A stretch of 64,000 nucleotides of DNA, from NCBI RefSeq assembly GCF_000308575.1, contig NZ_BAFZ01000024.1, forward strand, positions 1-64,000, in the 5' to 3' direction. Of the stretch, positions 35,027-43,609 are shown piece by piece. Every line of letters begins with the position of its first letter. Within the stretch, counting starts at the first letter, position 1. The position numbers were made by a program, and so were the translations under genes. Under the pieces are notes generated by a model, which saw only the letters and a program-made list of their open reading frames with translations, searched no databases and had not been told where the DNA came from. The DNA comes from Nocardia exalbida NBRC 100660. GTDB taxonomy: Bacteria > Actinomycetota > Actinomycetes > Mycobacteriales > Mycobacteriaceae.

Positions 35027-35836
35027 ATGAGTTCGCACCCCCGGCCCGCGCTCGCCGTCATCGGCGGCAGCGGCTTCTACGATTTCTTCGACAACGAGGC
35101 GACCACCATCGAGGTCGAGACTCCCTATGGCGCCCCGAGCGCGGGGATCGCCGTCGGAGAGGTGGAGGGCAGGCAGGTGGCGTTCTTGCCGCGACACGGC
35201 AAGAACCACGAATTCGCGCCGCACACCCTGCCCTACCGGGCCAATCTGTGGGCCCTGCGCTCGCTGGGCGTGCGCCGCATCTTCGCGCCCTGCGCGGTGG
35301 GCAGCCTGCGGGCGGACTGGGGCCCCGGCACGGTCGCGGTGCCCGATCAGCTGGTCGACCGGACCTCCGGCCGTCCGCAGACCTACTTCGACGGTGGCGG
35401 CATTCACGTGTCCTTCGCCGATCCGTACTGCGAGGAACTGCGCGCCGCCGCCATCAAGGCCGAGTCCGACGCGCTGCACATGATGCACGCGGGCACGATG
35501 GTCGTGGTCGAGGGACCGCGCTTCTCCACCCGCGCCGAGAGCCGGTGGTTCGCCGCGCAGGGCTGGGACCTGGTGAACATGACCGGTCATCCGGAGGCGG
35601 TGCTCGCCCGCGAACTCGAAATGTGCTACGCCGCCGTCGCTCTCGTGACCGATCTGGACGCCGGTCTGGAGGAGGGCGAGGGAGTGCACGCCGTCGACGT
35701 CTTCGCCGAGTTCAAACGCAACCTCGCGCCCTTCAAAGAACTCATCCGCCGCGCGGTGGCCGGGGTGGACGGCACCGACACGTGTGACCGCTGCCGCGTC
35801 CACGCGGGAGTGTCGCTGCCGTTCGAACTGCCCTGA
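35027..35836 (+). CDS. mtnP: S-methyl-5'-thioadenosine phosphorylase
   Basis: The 269-residue enzyme phosphorolyses methylthioadenosine to adenine and methylthioribose-1-phosphate in methionine salvage. Phosphate-binding 'GGSGFYDF', then 'LPRHGKNHEFAPHTLPYRAN' and 'VVVEGPRFSTRAES' and 'DLVNMTGHPEAVLARELEMC' are the family landmarks. Length is normal. It stands alone; the CsoR operator is 140 bases upstream and may not affect it. Confidence 0.93.
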   Translation: MSSHPRPALAVIGGSGFYDFFDNEATTIEVETPYGAPSAGIAVGEVEGRQVAFLPRHGKNHEFAPHTLPYRANLWALRSLGVRRIFAPCAVGSLRADWGPGTVAVPDQLVDRTSGRPQTYFDGGGIHVSFADPYCEELRAAAIKAESDALHMMHAGTMVVVEGPRFSTRAESRWFAAQGWDLVNMTGHPEAVLARELEMCYAAVALVTDLDAGLEEGEGVHAVDVFAEFKRNLAPFKELIRRAVAGVDGTDTCDRCRVHAGVSLPFELP

Positions 35837-35892
35837 GTCCGATGGTGGTGACCAGGGCGTTCGGCAGGTTCTGGCCCCTCGGCCGGAAGCCG

Positions 35893-36735
35893 TCAGCTCG
35901 GTGTCGGCGCGAAGGCTTCGGCGTGGTCGTTCGCCCACTGCTCGAAGGTGCGCGGTGATCGGCCGGTCACCTGCTCGACGGTCGGGTAGAGCGTCGCCTC
36001 GTCCAGCGTGCCCTCGACGAAGAAGCTGAGGAACGCGTCGACGTACTGCCTCGGCATGGTGGCGGCCAGTTCGGCCTCGGTCTCCGCGTCGCTGAGTTCG
36101 TGTGCCACGAGCGGCCGGTTCAGCACCGCGGCGAGCACAGCGACCTGTTCCGCCGGTCGCAGCGCCTGCGGGCCGGTGAGCTCGAGCACCTGCCCGGAGA
36201 GTTCGTCTCGCGTGAGCGCCGCGGCCGCGACCGCCGCGATGTCGGCGGGGTCGATCGCGCCGACCCGGACTCCGGGAAACTGCACGCGGACGACGTCGCC
36301 CGCGGCGAGTTGCGGCAACCAGCGCAGCGCGTTCGACATGAACGACCGCGGGCGCAGCAGGGTCCAGCTCAGTTCGGAGGCGCGCACCGCGTCCTCGGAC
36401 AGCGTCATGTAGCGGGATACGGCGTTGTCCATGTCCCGCAGCGCGGCCGAACCGCCGGAGAGCAGCGCGACCCGGCGCACTCCGGCCTTGTTCGCGCGTT
36501 CCAGCAGATCCGGCAGGTTGTCGTAGCCGGGGAGCAGGAACATTCCGTCCACGCCGTCCAGTGCGTCGGCCAGCGTCTCCGGGCGATTCAGATCGCCGGT
36601 GACGGCCTCGGCGCCCGTCGGGAGCGTCGCCTTGGCGGGGTCGCGCACCAGTGCTCGCACCTGCTCGCCCGACCCGGTGAGAGTCCGCACCAGTTCCGCG
36701 CCGACATTGCCGGTGGCGCCGGTTACCAGGATCAT
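35893..36735 (-). CDS. NmrA/NAD(P)H-binding SDR-like protein
   Basis: The 280-residue protein is an atypical short-chain dehydrogenase of the NmrA/QOR2 type. The dinucleotide-binding motif is 'VTGATGNVGAELVRTL' at the N-terminus, followed by 'RALVRDPAKA', 'GDLNRPETLADALDGVDGMF' and 'WTLLRPRSFMSN'. No catalytic Tyr-x3-Lys is apparent, in line with a sensor or isomerase role for this class. The ATG at 36735 gives the standard N-terminus 'MILVTGATG'. Convergent with mtnP. Confidence 0.88.
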   Translation of the reverse strand: MILVTGATGNVGAELVRTLTGSGEQVRALVRDPAKATLPTGAEAVTGDLNRPETLADALDGVDGMFLLPGYDNLPDLLERANKAGVRRVALLSGGSAALRDMDNAVSRYMTLSEDAVRASELSWTLLRPRSFMSNALRWLPQLAAGDVVRVQFPGVRVGAIDPADIAAVAAAALTRDELSGQVLELTGPQALRPAEQVAVLAAVLNRPLVAHELSDAETEAELAATMPRQYVDAFLSFFVEGTLDEATLYPTVEQVTGRSPRTFEQWANDHAEAFAPTPS

Positions 36736-37182
36736 TTCGTCTCCGTCTTCGTCTTCCAGTTCGGCGGTGCACAGTGTTCGCGGCCCGCTTACGGCGAGCC
36801 GGGCCGCGAACGGGCAATGCTCGGCTCGATGGACTTGGTTGGGCCGATGTTGCGCGAGGGATATACGCGGGATCGAACGCTCGCTGGTCCAGTTGCGGTG
36901 CCTTCAGCGCCTGCTCAATGCTGTGCTCGTTCGGGGTGTCTACCGACGCGCGAAGGGTAGGCGTCTGATCGGCCAAAGCGTATCCGCTGTATTGGGGGCC
37001 GGGTATTCGCCACTGCCGGGAAGCCGGTTCGCGGCAACTCTTCTGAGTACGTCCGTGGCGGGTGAATTGCGACTTGCGTATCGGTACTTGGGTGGCCCGA
37101 CAACGGTGGTAGGCCCGGCTCGCGGGGTGTTCCGTGCGCGGCGGTGCCCGGCGGTCGACAGGTCCCGAGTTAGGCTCGCGCG
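36736..37182. other. Intergenic region with a 12-bp hairpin
   Basis: About 450 bases without a convincing gene between two divergent genes. Bases 36776-36787 pair perfectly with 36800-36811 across a 12-base loop, 40 bases upstream of the NmrA-like start; this may be an operator or leader stem. The rest shows no repeat. Frames through it read as low-quality Arg/Ser-rich sequence. Confidence 0.45.
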
Positions 37183-37743
37183 GTGGATACTCCGTTACGG
37201 CTCGAGGTCATCGTGGCCAGTGTGCGTCCGGAGCGGTTCGCGCCGGTGGTCGCGGACTGGTTCCTGCGTACGGTGCGCGCCCATCCCGAATTCGACACCG
37301 GCGTCATCGATCTCGCGCACACGCCATTGCCGGTGGAACTCACCGAGAACGACGAGACCGTGGCCTATCGCGCGCGTCTGCGGCAGGCCGACGCTTTCGT
37401 CGTCGTCACCTCCGAGTACAACCACGGCTACCCGGCGTCGCTGAAGACGGCCTTCGACACCGCGAAGCACGAGTGGCGCGCGAAACCCATCGCTTTCGTC
37501 TCCTACGGCGGACTTTCCGGCGGGCTGCGTGCGGTAGAGCAACTACGCCAGGTCGTCGCCGAAATCCACATGGTGTCGGTGCGCGAGACGGTCAGCTTCC
37601 ACCAGGCCAAGAAGTCGTTCGATGAAACGGGCGACACTCGTGACGGCGCCGCCATCGACGCGGCGGAACGAATGTTGCGCCAATTGGGCTGGTGGGCGCG
37701 CACTTTGCGATTCGCCCGCACTGCTGACCCGTATCCCGGTTGA
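37183..37743 (+). CDS. NADPH-dependent FMN reductase
   Basis: The 186-residue flavodoxin-like protein matches NADPH-dependent FMN reductases: 'LEVIVASVRPERFAPVVADW' binds the FMN phosphate region and 'VVVTSEYNHGYPASLKTAFD' is the diagnostic strand-loop. It would reduce FMN or quinones in the cytoplasm. The GTG at 37183 lies close to the first strand as expected. It is convergent with eccE, 40 bases away, and is not obviously linked to the secretion locus. Confidence 0.9.
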   Translation: MDTPLRLEVIVASVRPERFAPVVADWFLRTVRAHPEFDTGVIDLAHTPLPVELTENDETVAYRARLRQADAFVVVTSEYNHGYPASLKTAFDTAKHEWRAKPIAFVSYGGLSGGLRAVEQLRQVVAEIHMVSVRETVSFHQAKKSFDETGDTRDGAAIDAAERMLRQLGWWARTLRFARTADPYPG

Positions 37744-37783
37744 CCGCCACCGGGCATGGCTTGGGAGCGGAGACTCGCGATTT

Positions 37784-39427
37784 CTACTGCGGTTGCATTG
37801 CCCGACGGCCGCGCGGCTGACCGATGTAGGTGGCTTCGCTGGGAATGGACACCAGGGTCAGGTCGACCTGCGCGGTGCCGGTGCGCAGCACCACATGGTT
37901 GCCGATCGCGCCGGGCTGGTGGATGGCCAAGTCGGGACGGCTGGCGGGCCAGCCCATCGGGTCACCGGTGACATAGATGGTGGTGACGCCCGCGTGCGGG
38001 GCGGGCGCGAGCACCCCGTCCACCACCGTGGCGGTGAATCCCGCGTCGGACTGATGTGTTTCGGCCGCGATGGTCAGTCGCTCCGGATTGCCGATCGTGG
38101 TGACCAGGTTCTCCCATGCCCGCGCCCGATCGGTGCGGATCAGGATCCGTTCGCCGACCGCGAGCGCGCGGAACACCAACTGCTGCGCCAGATACAACTC
38201 GCCCGCGACGTACACCGTCGAGATACCCGCGCCGACGATGCGGACCGCCACACCGTTTCCCTCGTCGTCCGACCCGATCAGCTGGCCGCAGCCGGAGGAG
38301 GGCAGGTGCAGATCGTCGACGATGTCGATCAGGTGCTCGATCATCGGGACGGTGTCGTCCACACCGGGAACCGCGAGCGGCAGATGAGCAAGCAGCCCGT
38401 CGCGGTGGCGTCCGTTCATCGAGATCATGCCCGGCAACTCGGACCGTTCCGGCAGTTCCCGCGCGGTCAGCCGCCACGCGGCGCCGATGCTCACCGAGTC
38501 GGCCGAACTGCCGGGGCGCAGCCGCACCGCCACCGTCGTTCCGCGCGAGGGAGCCACCCAGAGCTGGGCGAGCAGATCGGACGCGAGCCGCTTGGGATCC
38601 ACGGCGCTGCCGATGTTCACGTTGTTGCCGATTTCGGCATAGCGCCAGCGGTGTTCGAGCGTGCGCGGGTCGTAGCCACCGGTGATCTGCAGGACCGCTT
38701 TGCGGATCTCGGGCGCCGTCAGGATGCGGGCGTTGCAGTCGGCGTCCTCGAGTGTGCGCATGATCCGCTGGGTGGCGATGGTGACCGCGCGTGAGGCGCC
38801 TTCCGCTCCGCCGCCGCGCCGGTCCGCGGCCTCCGGGCAGGCCACCGCGTCGAAACCGATCGCGAGCCACACCGTGCGGTGGGCGGTGGCGGGCAGCGGG
38901 CCGAGCAGCGATTCGTAGATCTTGCCCGCTGGTGTGCCGGAACGGCTGCGGTGCCCGTGGCTGATGATGTCGATGCCGCTGAGCAGGATGTCGTGCTGGT
39001 TCAGGCATTTCGCCAGCTCGGCGAGCGGAAGCAGGTGCGAGGCGTGCACCGTGGTGCGGGCGATCCTGGTCAGCCCGCCGGGCGGGGGCAGCACCTCGAC
39101 CACCGTCACCACGCGGCTGCCGTCCCAGTACAGGCCGAGCGAACGTCCGTCCGTGCCGCGGAAGTCGACGGTGTCGCCGAGTTCGTAGTCACGATGGGTG
39201 AGATAGCGCCAATACGTACCGATCCAGTCCAGCAGGGTGCGTTTGGCGACGGGAACCAGCGGGATCAACGCGACGACCACCGCCACGGCGAAGGCGGGAA
39301 GGCCGGGCAGTCCGGCGAACAGCGCGACGACTCCGGCGATCAGCCCGATGATCTGCGCGATCAGCAGGTTCTGCATCGAGACGCGCCCGAGAAGCGGTCG
39401 TGGTCCCGCGCCTGCCGGTTCCGCCAT
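37784..39427 (-). CDS. eccE: Type VII secretion protein EccE
   Basis: The 547-residue protein has two N-terminal membrane helices ('LIAQIIGLIAGVVALFAGL' and 'FAVAVVVALIPLVPVA', about residues 20-58) followed by a large soluble domain with 'DWIGTYWRYLTHRDYELGDT', 'LPLAELAKCLNQHDILLSGI' and 'RTVWLAIGFD', the EccE pattern. EccE stabilises the periphery of the membrane complex in the cytoplasmic membrane and periplasm. Classical mycobacterial ESX-4 lacks EccE, but Nocardia, Rhodococcus and Mycobacterium abscessus ESX-4 have it. The ATG at 39427 with GGGGGACGAGG upstream starts the conserved part. It is divergent from the eccB remnant. Confidence 0.9.
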   Translation of the reverse strand: MAEPAGAGPRPLLGRVSMQNLLIAQIIGLIAGVVALFAGLPGLPAFAVAVVVALIPLVPVAKRTLLDWIGTYWRYLTHRDYELGDTVDFRGTDGRSLGLYWDGSRVVTVVEVLPPPGGLTRIARTTVHASHLLPLAELAKCLNQHDILLSGIDIISHGHRSRSGTPAGKIYESLLGPLPATAHRTVWLAIGFDAVACPEAADRRGGGAEGASRAVTIATQRIMRTLEDADCNARILTAPEIRKAVLQITGGYDPRTLEHRWRYAEIGNNVNIGSAVDPKRLASDLLAQLWVAPSRGTTVAVRLRPGSSADSVSIGAAWRLTARELPERSELPGMISMNGRHRDGLLAHLPLAVPGVDDTVPMIEHLIDIVDDLHLPSSGCGQLIGSDDEGNGVAVRIVGAGISTVYVAGELYLAQQLVFRALAVGERILIRTDRARAWENLVTTIGNPERLTIAAETHQSDAGFTATVVDGVLAPAPHAGVTTIYVTGDPMGWPASRPDLAIHQPGAIGNHVVLRTGTAQVDLTLVSIPSEATYIGQPRGRRAMQPQ

Positions 39428-39538
39428 CCTCGTCCCCCAAAGTACCCGAAATCGGCCGATTCGCTGTGGCCGAGCTGAACAAGAGTCCCCGGGAACTGTA
39501 CTGTGTTCCGAACGTGAGCACTGTTCGGGGGAGGAATA

Positions 39539-39960
39539 GTGCCTTCGAAACCCACCACACGCTGGCAGTGCGGCTACCGCTTTCTGGTCCGGCGGATGGA
39601 GCACGCCTTGGTGCGCCGGGACGCGCGAATGCTGCACGACCCCATGCGATCCCAGTCCCGCGCCTACGCGGCGGGACTGATCCTGGCGAGGGCGAGGGGC
39701 GGGCCTGGACGGTGTGTGATTCGTTGAAGACGGACGGCACCGACGACCGCAGCACCTCCGTTCTCATCGGCGACCCGGAACTCGGTGACAAGGCATCAGG
39801 TCGGGACAAGGAATCGGGCGTGACCCCGGAACCCGCGCCCTGGCCGATCGTCGGACTGCTCGCGAGCGGCCCCGCCCTCAGCCGTGAGGGCGCTATGGTC
39901 GACGACGGTGTCGCTCCGGATTCCTCACCCGCTAGGCAGCCGGTGGCTTCGGCGAAATAA
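39539..39960 (+). pseudogene. eccB: eccB remnant with internal deletions
   Basis: The GTG at 39539, with GGGGGAGG upstream, opens a typical EccB N-terminus: 'MPSKPTTRWQCGYRFLVRRM', 'EHALVRRDARMLHDP' and 'SRAYAAGLILA', the juxtamembrane part just before the single membrane helix. The helix and most of the periplasmic domain are gone. After a frame change near 39690 a second frame carries 'GRAWTVCDSL' and 'STSVLIGDPELGD', which resemble EccB periplasmic repeats, and then 'IVGLLASGPALS', like a later EccB segment, ending with TAA at 39958-39960. An EccB is about 480 residues; here about 140 codons remain in two frames. The first frame stops at 39727. The gene cannot make a working subunit. Confidence 0.7.
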
Positions 39961-40149
39961 TCCCGTGGCCGATGTCTGACGCCTGGCCCATGACCATGAC
40001 GTAGATCACTGGTCTGACTTCTGCTGGGCGGGAACCGAACTCCTCCAACCGACATCCAACCCATGTGACGGACCAAGTTTTGTTTCCAAGGTTCGTCGCC
40101 ACATTGCCGTGCAGCAACTGCTGAACGGTGGGTCAGGGAAGGGGTTCGC

Positions 40150-40425
40150 ATGAATAGTAAGGTTTCGGTGCTGGCATCGCTTGCTGCATCGGTTGCCGTA
40201 ATCGGGGGAGTCTGTGCGTTCAATGCCGGGCCTGCGTACGCGGATCCGCTTGTCGAATACCGCAGTTCGGAAGCATGTGAGAAGGAGGCGGCGAGGCGCA
40301 ACGCCGACTATCAGAGGCAAAATGCGAACTCGACTGCCCCTGGCGTCACTTTTTACTGTGAGCCGTGGGAGTGGGTGGAAAACAAATCGTGGGGCTTGTT
40401 TGTCAAGGCCAATTCTTACCCCTGA
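40150..40425 (+). CDS. Small secreted protein
   Basis: The 91-residue protein has a clear signal peptide: basic 'MNSK', a hydrophobic stretch 'VLASLAASVAVIGGVCAFNA' and a cleavage site after 'AYA' at about residue 31. The mature 60 residues are 'DPLVEYRSSEACEKEAARRN' and onward, charged and with only two Cys (about residues 43 and 71) that could form a disulfide. Small actinobacterial proteins of this kind have no known function. It sits between the eccB remnant and mycP, convergent with mycP, and has GGGAAGGGG before its ATG. Position suggests, but does not prove, a link to the secretion locus. Confidence 0.7.
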   Translation: MNSKVSVLASLAASVAVIGGVCAFNAGPAYADPLVEYRSSEACEKEAARRNADYQRQNANSTAPGVTFYCEPWEWVENKSWGLFVKANSYP

Positions 40426-40489
40426 CCCGAGTCGCATGATTCCGAGCGGTTGTAGCCCCTGGGCGACAGCTACAACCGTTTCCGGCCGG

Positions 40490-41962
40490 TCACTCGTCCT
40501 CCCGGATGCCGAATCGGCGGCGGATCGGGAATGAGGCGAGCATGCCCAGAACCAGTAGTCCGGCGATGCCGCCGCTGCCGATCAGCGCCACGTTTCGTGT
40601 GCGATGGTCGGGCGGTGGGGTCGGCGCCGGAACTTGCAACTGCATACTGGAGGCTGCCGCAGGCCGCTTGGGTGGGAGCGTTTTCGGTACTTCGGCGGTC
40701 AGCGCGGCAATCGGATCGACAGCGCCGTAGCCGACGTAGGGGTTCCACCCTTCTGCAGGGGCGTGGGCGGTGGCCTCGATGCGTTTGATGACCTCCAGAG
40801 CGCTCAGCTCCGGGAAACGTGCTCGCACCAGTGCGGCTACGCCTGAGACCAGCGGGGTGGCAAAACTGGTGCCCTGAATCGGCCCGAGTTTTCCTGATTG
40901 CTGCACGCTGCCGACTTGGACGGCAGTACCTTTGCTGTTCGGCTCATTGAACAGTGGATCTAGGGAAGTGATGTTCTCGCCGGGCGCCGCCACGCCCAGC
41001 CATGGCCCGGGCACTGTGAAGGTTGACGGCTGGCCGTTCCCGTTGATGGAACCGACAGCGAGCACGTAGTCGTCATAACGGGCCGGGGATACGTTCAGGT
41101 CTACTTTGCCCCATGGGTCGCCGGCGGGATCGAGAGGATCTATGATCGCGTTGGAGCCCTTGCAACCGTCGGCGCTCTCGCCGCTGTTGCCGGCTGCTAC
41201 CACCACGACCACGTCCTTCTCGATGGCGGCATACCGGACAGCGGCACCCAGATCGGTGTCTTCGAAAGGCTCAGAAGTCGGCTTGCACGCGACTTCGGAT
41301 ACATTGATCACGCTCGCTCCCATGTCCGCAGCACGACGGATCGCCGACGCCATGGTTCGAGTGGTGCCGTACCCCTGGGGTAGCGCATCGGGCCCTTTGT
41401 CCCGGTTCGCGCCCTCTTTCTGGTACAGCTTGCTGGTCTGGCGGATAGTGAGGATTCGCGCCTCCGGGGCGACTCCAGAGAAGCCCTGACCGTCGACCTC
41501 TGTCGCCGCTATCAGCCCCGCGACCAACGTCCCATGCGCATCGCAGTCCTCGGTTCCGTCACCATTGCTCACATAGTCGCCGCCCGCGATCAATCCCGGT
41601 AGGCGCGGATGACGCGCGACACCGGTGTCGATGACGGCCACGAGTTGGCCTGCGCCCTTGGAGAATCGCCAGGCGTGCTCCAGGTCGAGGGACCGTTGTG
41701 CTTCTGGGGTGGAGGGCCCGTTGCCTCCGGAGCCGGTACTGGCGCACGGAGTATTCGACGCCCGCTCGGTCTTGTCGGGCGGAGCGGCCGGCTCACCCGG
41801 CGGCGGTGGCGTATTCGGGCTCACGGTGGGCTTCTCTGCTCGTGCATCCGGGATTCCGCCGGGTGCGCCGAGCCCGACGGAGACGCCGAGCGCCAGCACA
41901 CATGCTGCCGTCGCTAACCGAACCGCCCGGAAACAACTGTCGTGCCGCTGTTTCGAACTCAT
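40490..41962 (-). CDS. mycP: Mycosin, type VII secretion-associated subtilisin-like protease
   Basis: The 490-residue protein is a mycosin: signal peptide ('RLATAACVLALGVSVGLGAP'), Pro-rich N-terminal extension, subtilase domain with catalytic Asp near 113 ('VAVIDTGV'), His near 142 ('DCDAHGTLVAGLIA') and Ser near 364 ('GTSFATPLVSGVAAL'), and a C-terminal membrane helix ('NVALIGSGGIAGLLVLGMLA') with a short cytoplasmic tail. MycP caps the ESX membrane complex on the periplasmic side and stabilises it. The start is 10 bases after the eccD stop, so the two form an operon. Catalytic triad and topology are intact. Confidence 0.93.
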   Translation of the reverse strand: MSSKQRHDSCFRAVRLATAACVLALGVSVGLGAPGGIPDARAEKPTVSPNTPPPPGEPAAPPDKTERASNTPCASTGSGGNGPSTPEAQRSLDLEHAWRFSKGAGQLVAVIDTGVARHPRLPGLIAGGDYVSNGDGTEDCDAHGTLVAGLIAATEVDGQGFSGVAPEARILTIRQTSKLYQKEGANRDKGPDALPQGYGTTRTMASAIRRAADMGASVINVSEVACKPTSEPFEDTDLGAAVRYAAIEKDVVVVVAAGNSGESADGCKGSNAIIDPLDPAGDPWGKVDLNVSPARYDDYVLAVGSINGNGQPSTFTVPGPWLGVAAPGENITSLDPLFNEPNSKGTAVQVGSVQQSGKLGPIQGTSFATPLVSGVAALVRARFPELSALEVIKRIEATAHAPAEGWNPYVGYGAVDPIAALTAEVPKTLPPKRPAAASSMQLQVPAPTPPPDHRTRNVALIGSGGIAGLLVLGMLASFPIRRRFGIREDE

Positions 41963-41972
41963 CGGCCCGAGC

Positions 41973-43439
41973 TCACAGCCCGCGGACGAGGGCGTAGAGA
42001 TCCGTCACCCAGAAGACCAGCGGCAGTACCGCGGCGACGAACGTGTACTCGAGCAGTTCGACGCCGCGGCGCATCGGCGGGGTGGCCGACTGGTTCGGGA
42101 TGATGATGCCGAGGATCAGCGCCGCGACCAGGACCACCATCGCCGCGCCGAAGACGGCCAGCGGCTGGTGCATCGCGAAACCGGCGCCCACCAGCATGAT
42201 CAGCACGATGCCCGCGCCACCGGCGATGAGCACGACGGCCTGCTCCGCGCCCGCGTAGGTGCGGCTGCGGAACATCAGCACCGCCGCGCAGACCAGTGCG
42301 AGCGCGATGCCCTGCCAGTACGGGTCGTCGGAGGCCGGGTCGGTGGCGGCGATCGCGCCCGCGGCGGTGACCAGCGTGGTCGCCGCGACCAGGCCCGCGA
42401 GGTACTTGCGGGCGTGATCCGACTTCACCCGCAGCGCCTCCATGGTCGGCAGCGCGCGGTGATCGTCCGGGTCGTCCTCGGTGGGATCGATGGGGGTGCC
42501 GGGCGAAGGGACCGGCGGCAGCGGCAGTTTCGCCAGCAGCATGGACACCCGGGGCGCCAGGGAGAGCCCGCCGAGGCCGAGCGCCGCCGCGCCCGCGCCG
42601 ATCGCGCGCTCCGGATGGTCGGTGAGCAGACCGACCAGCGCCGCGGGCACCGCGTACGTCGCGAGCGTAGCCACGCCGATGAACAACGCGAGACCGACGC
42701 CGATGACCCGCCAGGCCAGGATCGCCGTCGCCCCCGCGAGAACCGATCCGAGCAGGATATGCGCCCAGCCGTAATCGTCCGGCACGAAAAGCATGCCCGC
42801 GCTGAACGCGGGGGGCAGTGCGCACCCGCCGAGCACCAGTGCCGTGCCGGTGTCGCCGTACATCCTGCTCAGCACCATCGCGCTCACGACGAGCAGAATC
42901 GCGACAATCAGCGCGATCGAGCCGCCCACCCCGATCGGCAGCGAGCCGGGGGACAACAGCAGACCCAGGCAGCCCACCATCATGGTGATCGCCGCGAGCA
43001 CCGAGCCGGTGATCCGCGCGATCCGCGGGGTCCAGCTGCGGTAGTGGTCGGTGTCGGCGATCGCGACGTTGTACATGATGTCGTCGAACAGCGGTGTCGG
43101 CGCGGTGTGCGAGGCGCTTTCCAGCATCAGTAGTTCGCCGTCGCGGACACCGTGTTCGCCGAGGCTGAGCGAGTTCGAGAACGGCGGGTGGCCGATCCGG
43201 GCGAGCACCCATTCCGCGGGCTCGTAACGCTCGCCCTCGTTGTCGAAATCGTTGCTGCGGCTGTGCTGGGCGACCATGTCGACCACACTCGGAATCACCA
43301 GCGCGACCGGCACGTCGACCGGTATGGCCATGTCGACCTGAGTGTGCTTGGCCAGAATCGTCACCCGGGCGAGATCGGGAGCGCGGACGATCCCGCGCGA
43401 GGATTCTTCGTCGATGTGGTCAAGTCGCGCGTGCGTCAA
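41973..43439 (-). CDS. eccD: Type VII secretion membrane protein EccD
   Basis: The 488-residue protein starts with a ubiquitin-like cytoplasmic domain (about residues 25-105, 'RVTILAKHTQVDMAIPVDVP', 'LSLGEHGVRDGELLML') and continues with about 11 membrane helices from 'IARITGSVLAAITMMVGCLG' to the end ('AVLPLVFWVTDLYALVRG'). Two EccD copies per protomer form the membrane vestibule of ESX complexes. There is no ATG or GTG near the domain start; TTG at 43439, just after GGGGGA, fits best, and the frame further upstream has no EccD character. mycP follows; eccC is divergent 170 bases away. Confidence 0.9.
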   Translation of the reverse strand: MTHARLDHIDEESSRGIVRAPDLARVTILAKHTQVDMAIPVDVPVALVIPSVVDMVAQHSRSNDFDNEGERYEPAEWVLARIGHPPFSNSLSLGEHGVRDGELLMLESASHTAPTPLFDDIMYNVAIADTDHYRSWTPRIARITGSVLAAITMMVGCLGLLLSPGSLPIGVGGSIALIVAILLVVSAMVLSRMYGDTGTALVLGGCALPPAFSAGMLFVPDDYGWAHILLGSVLAGATAILAWRVIGVGLALFIGVATLATYAVPAALVGLLTDHPERAIGAGAAALGLGGLSLAPRVSMLLAKLPLPPVPSPGTPIDPTEDDPDDHRALPTMEALRVKSDHARKYLAGLVAATTLVTAAGAIAATDPASDDPYWQGIALALVCAAVLMFRSRTYAGAEQAVVLIAGGAGIVLIMLVGAGFAMHQPLAVFGAAMVVLVAALILGIIIPNQSATPPMRRGVELLEYTFVAAVLPLVFWVTDLYALVRGL

Positions 43440-43564
43440 GCTTCCCCCAACTCGGTCTTCTACCTCGTGATTCCGCGGCCCCGCAGGCCGGGGGAGAGCT
43501 TGCGAACCCACGGTCCGGGCAGCAGAATGCTGGTCGAACTGTACGACATGTCGGCTGTGACCTC

Positions 43565-43570
43565 TACACT
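43565..43570 (+). promoter_or_regulatory. Possible -10 element upstream of eccC
   Basis: TACACT lies 40 bases before the eccC ATG in the 170-base space between divergent eccD and eccC. No convincing -35 is seen at the right distance, so the assignment is weak. The same hexamer is the -10 of the rpsH promoter candidate. AAGGGGGAA precedes the eccC start by about 8 bases. Confidence 0.3.
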
Positions 43571-43609
43571 GAGGCCGGATCACAGCTGGCCGAAGGGGGA
43601 ATCTCGTCG

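Noticed and set aside
34829-36976. Extension of the CsoR frame to 823 residues
   Set aside because: It runs antisense through mtnP and in another frame of the NmrA-like gene. The GTG at 34828 with GAGGAG gives a normal CsoR length.
41625-43133. Rightward 502-residue His/Arg/Asp-rich frame opposite eccD and mycP
   Set aside because: Antisense shadow of two well-identified genes.
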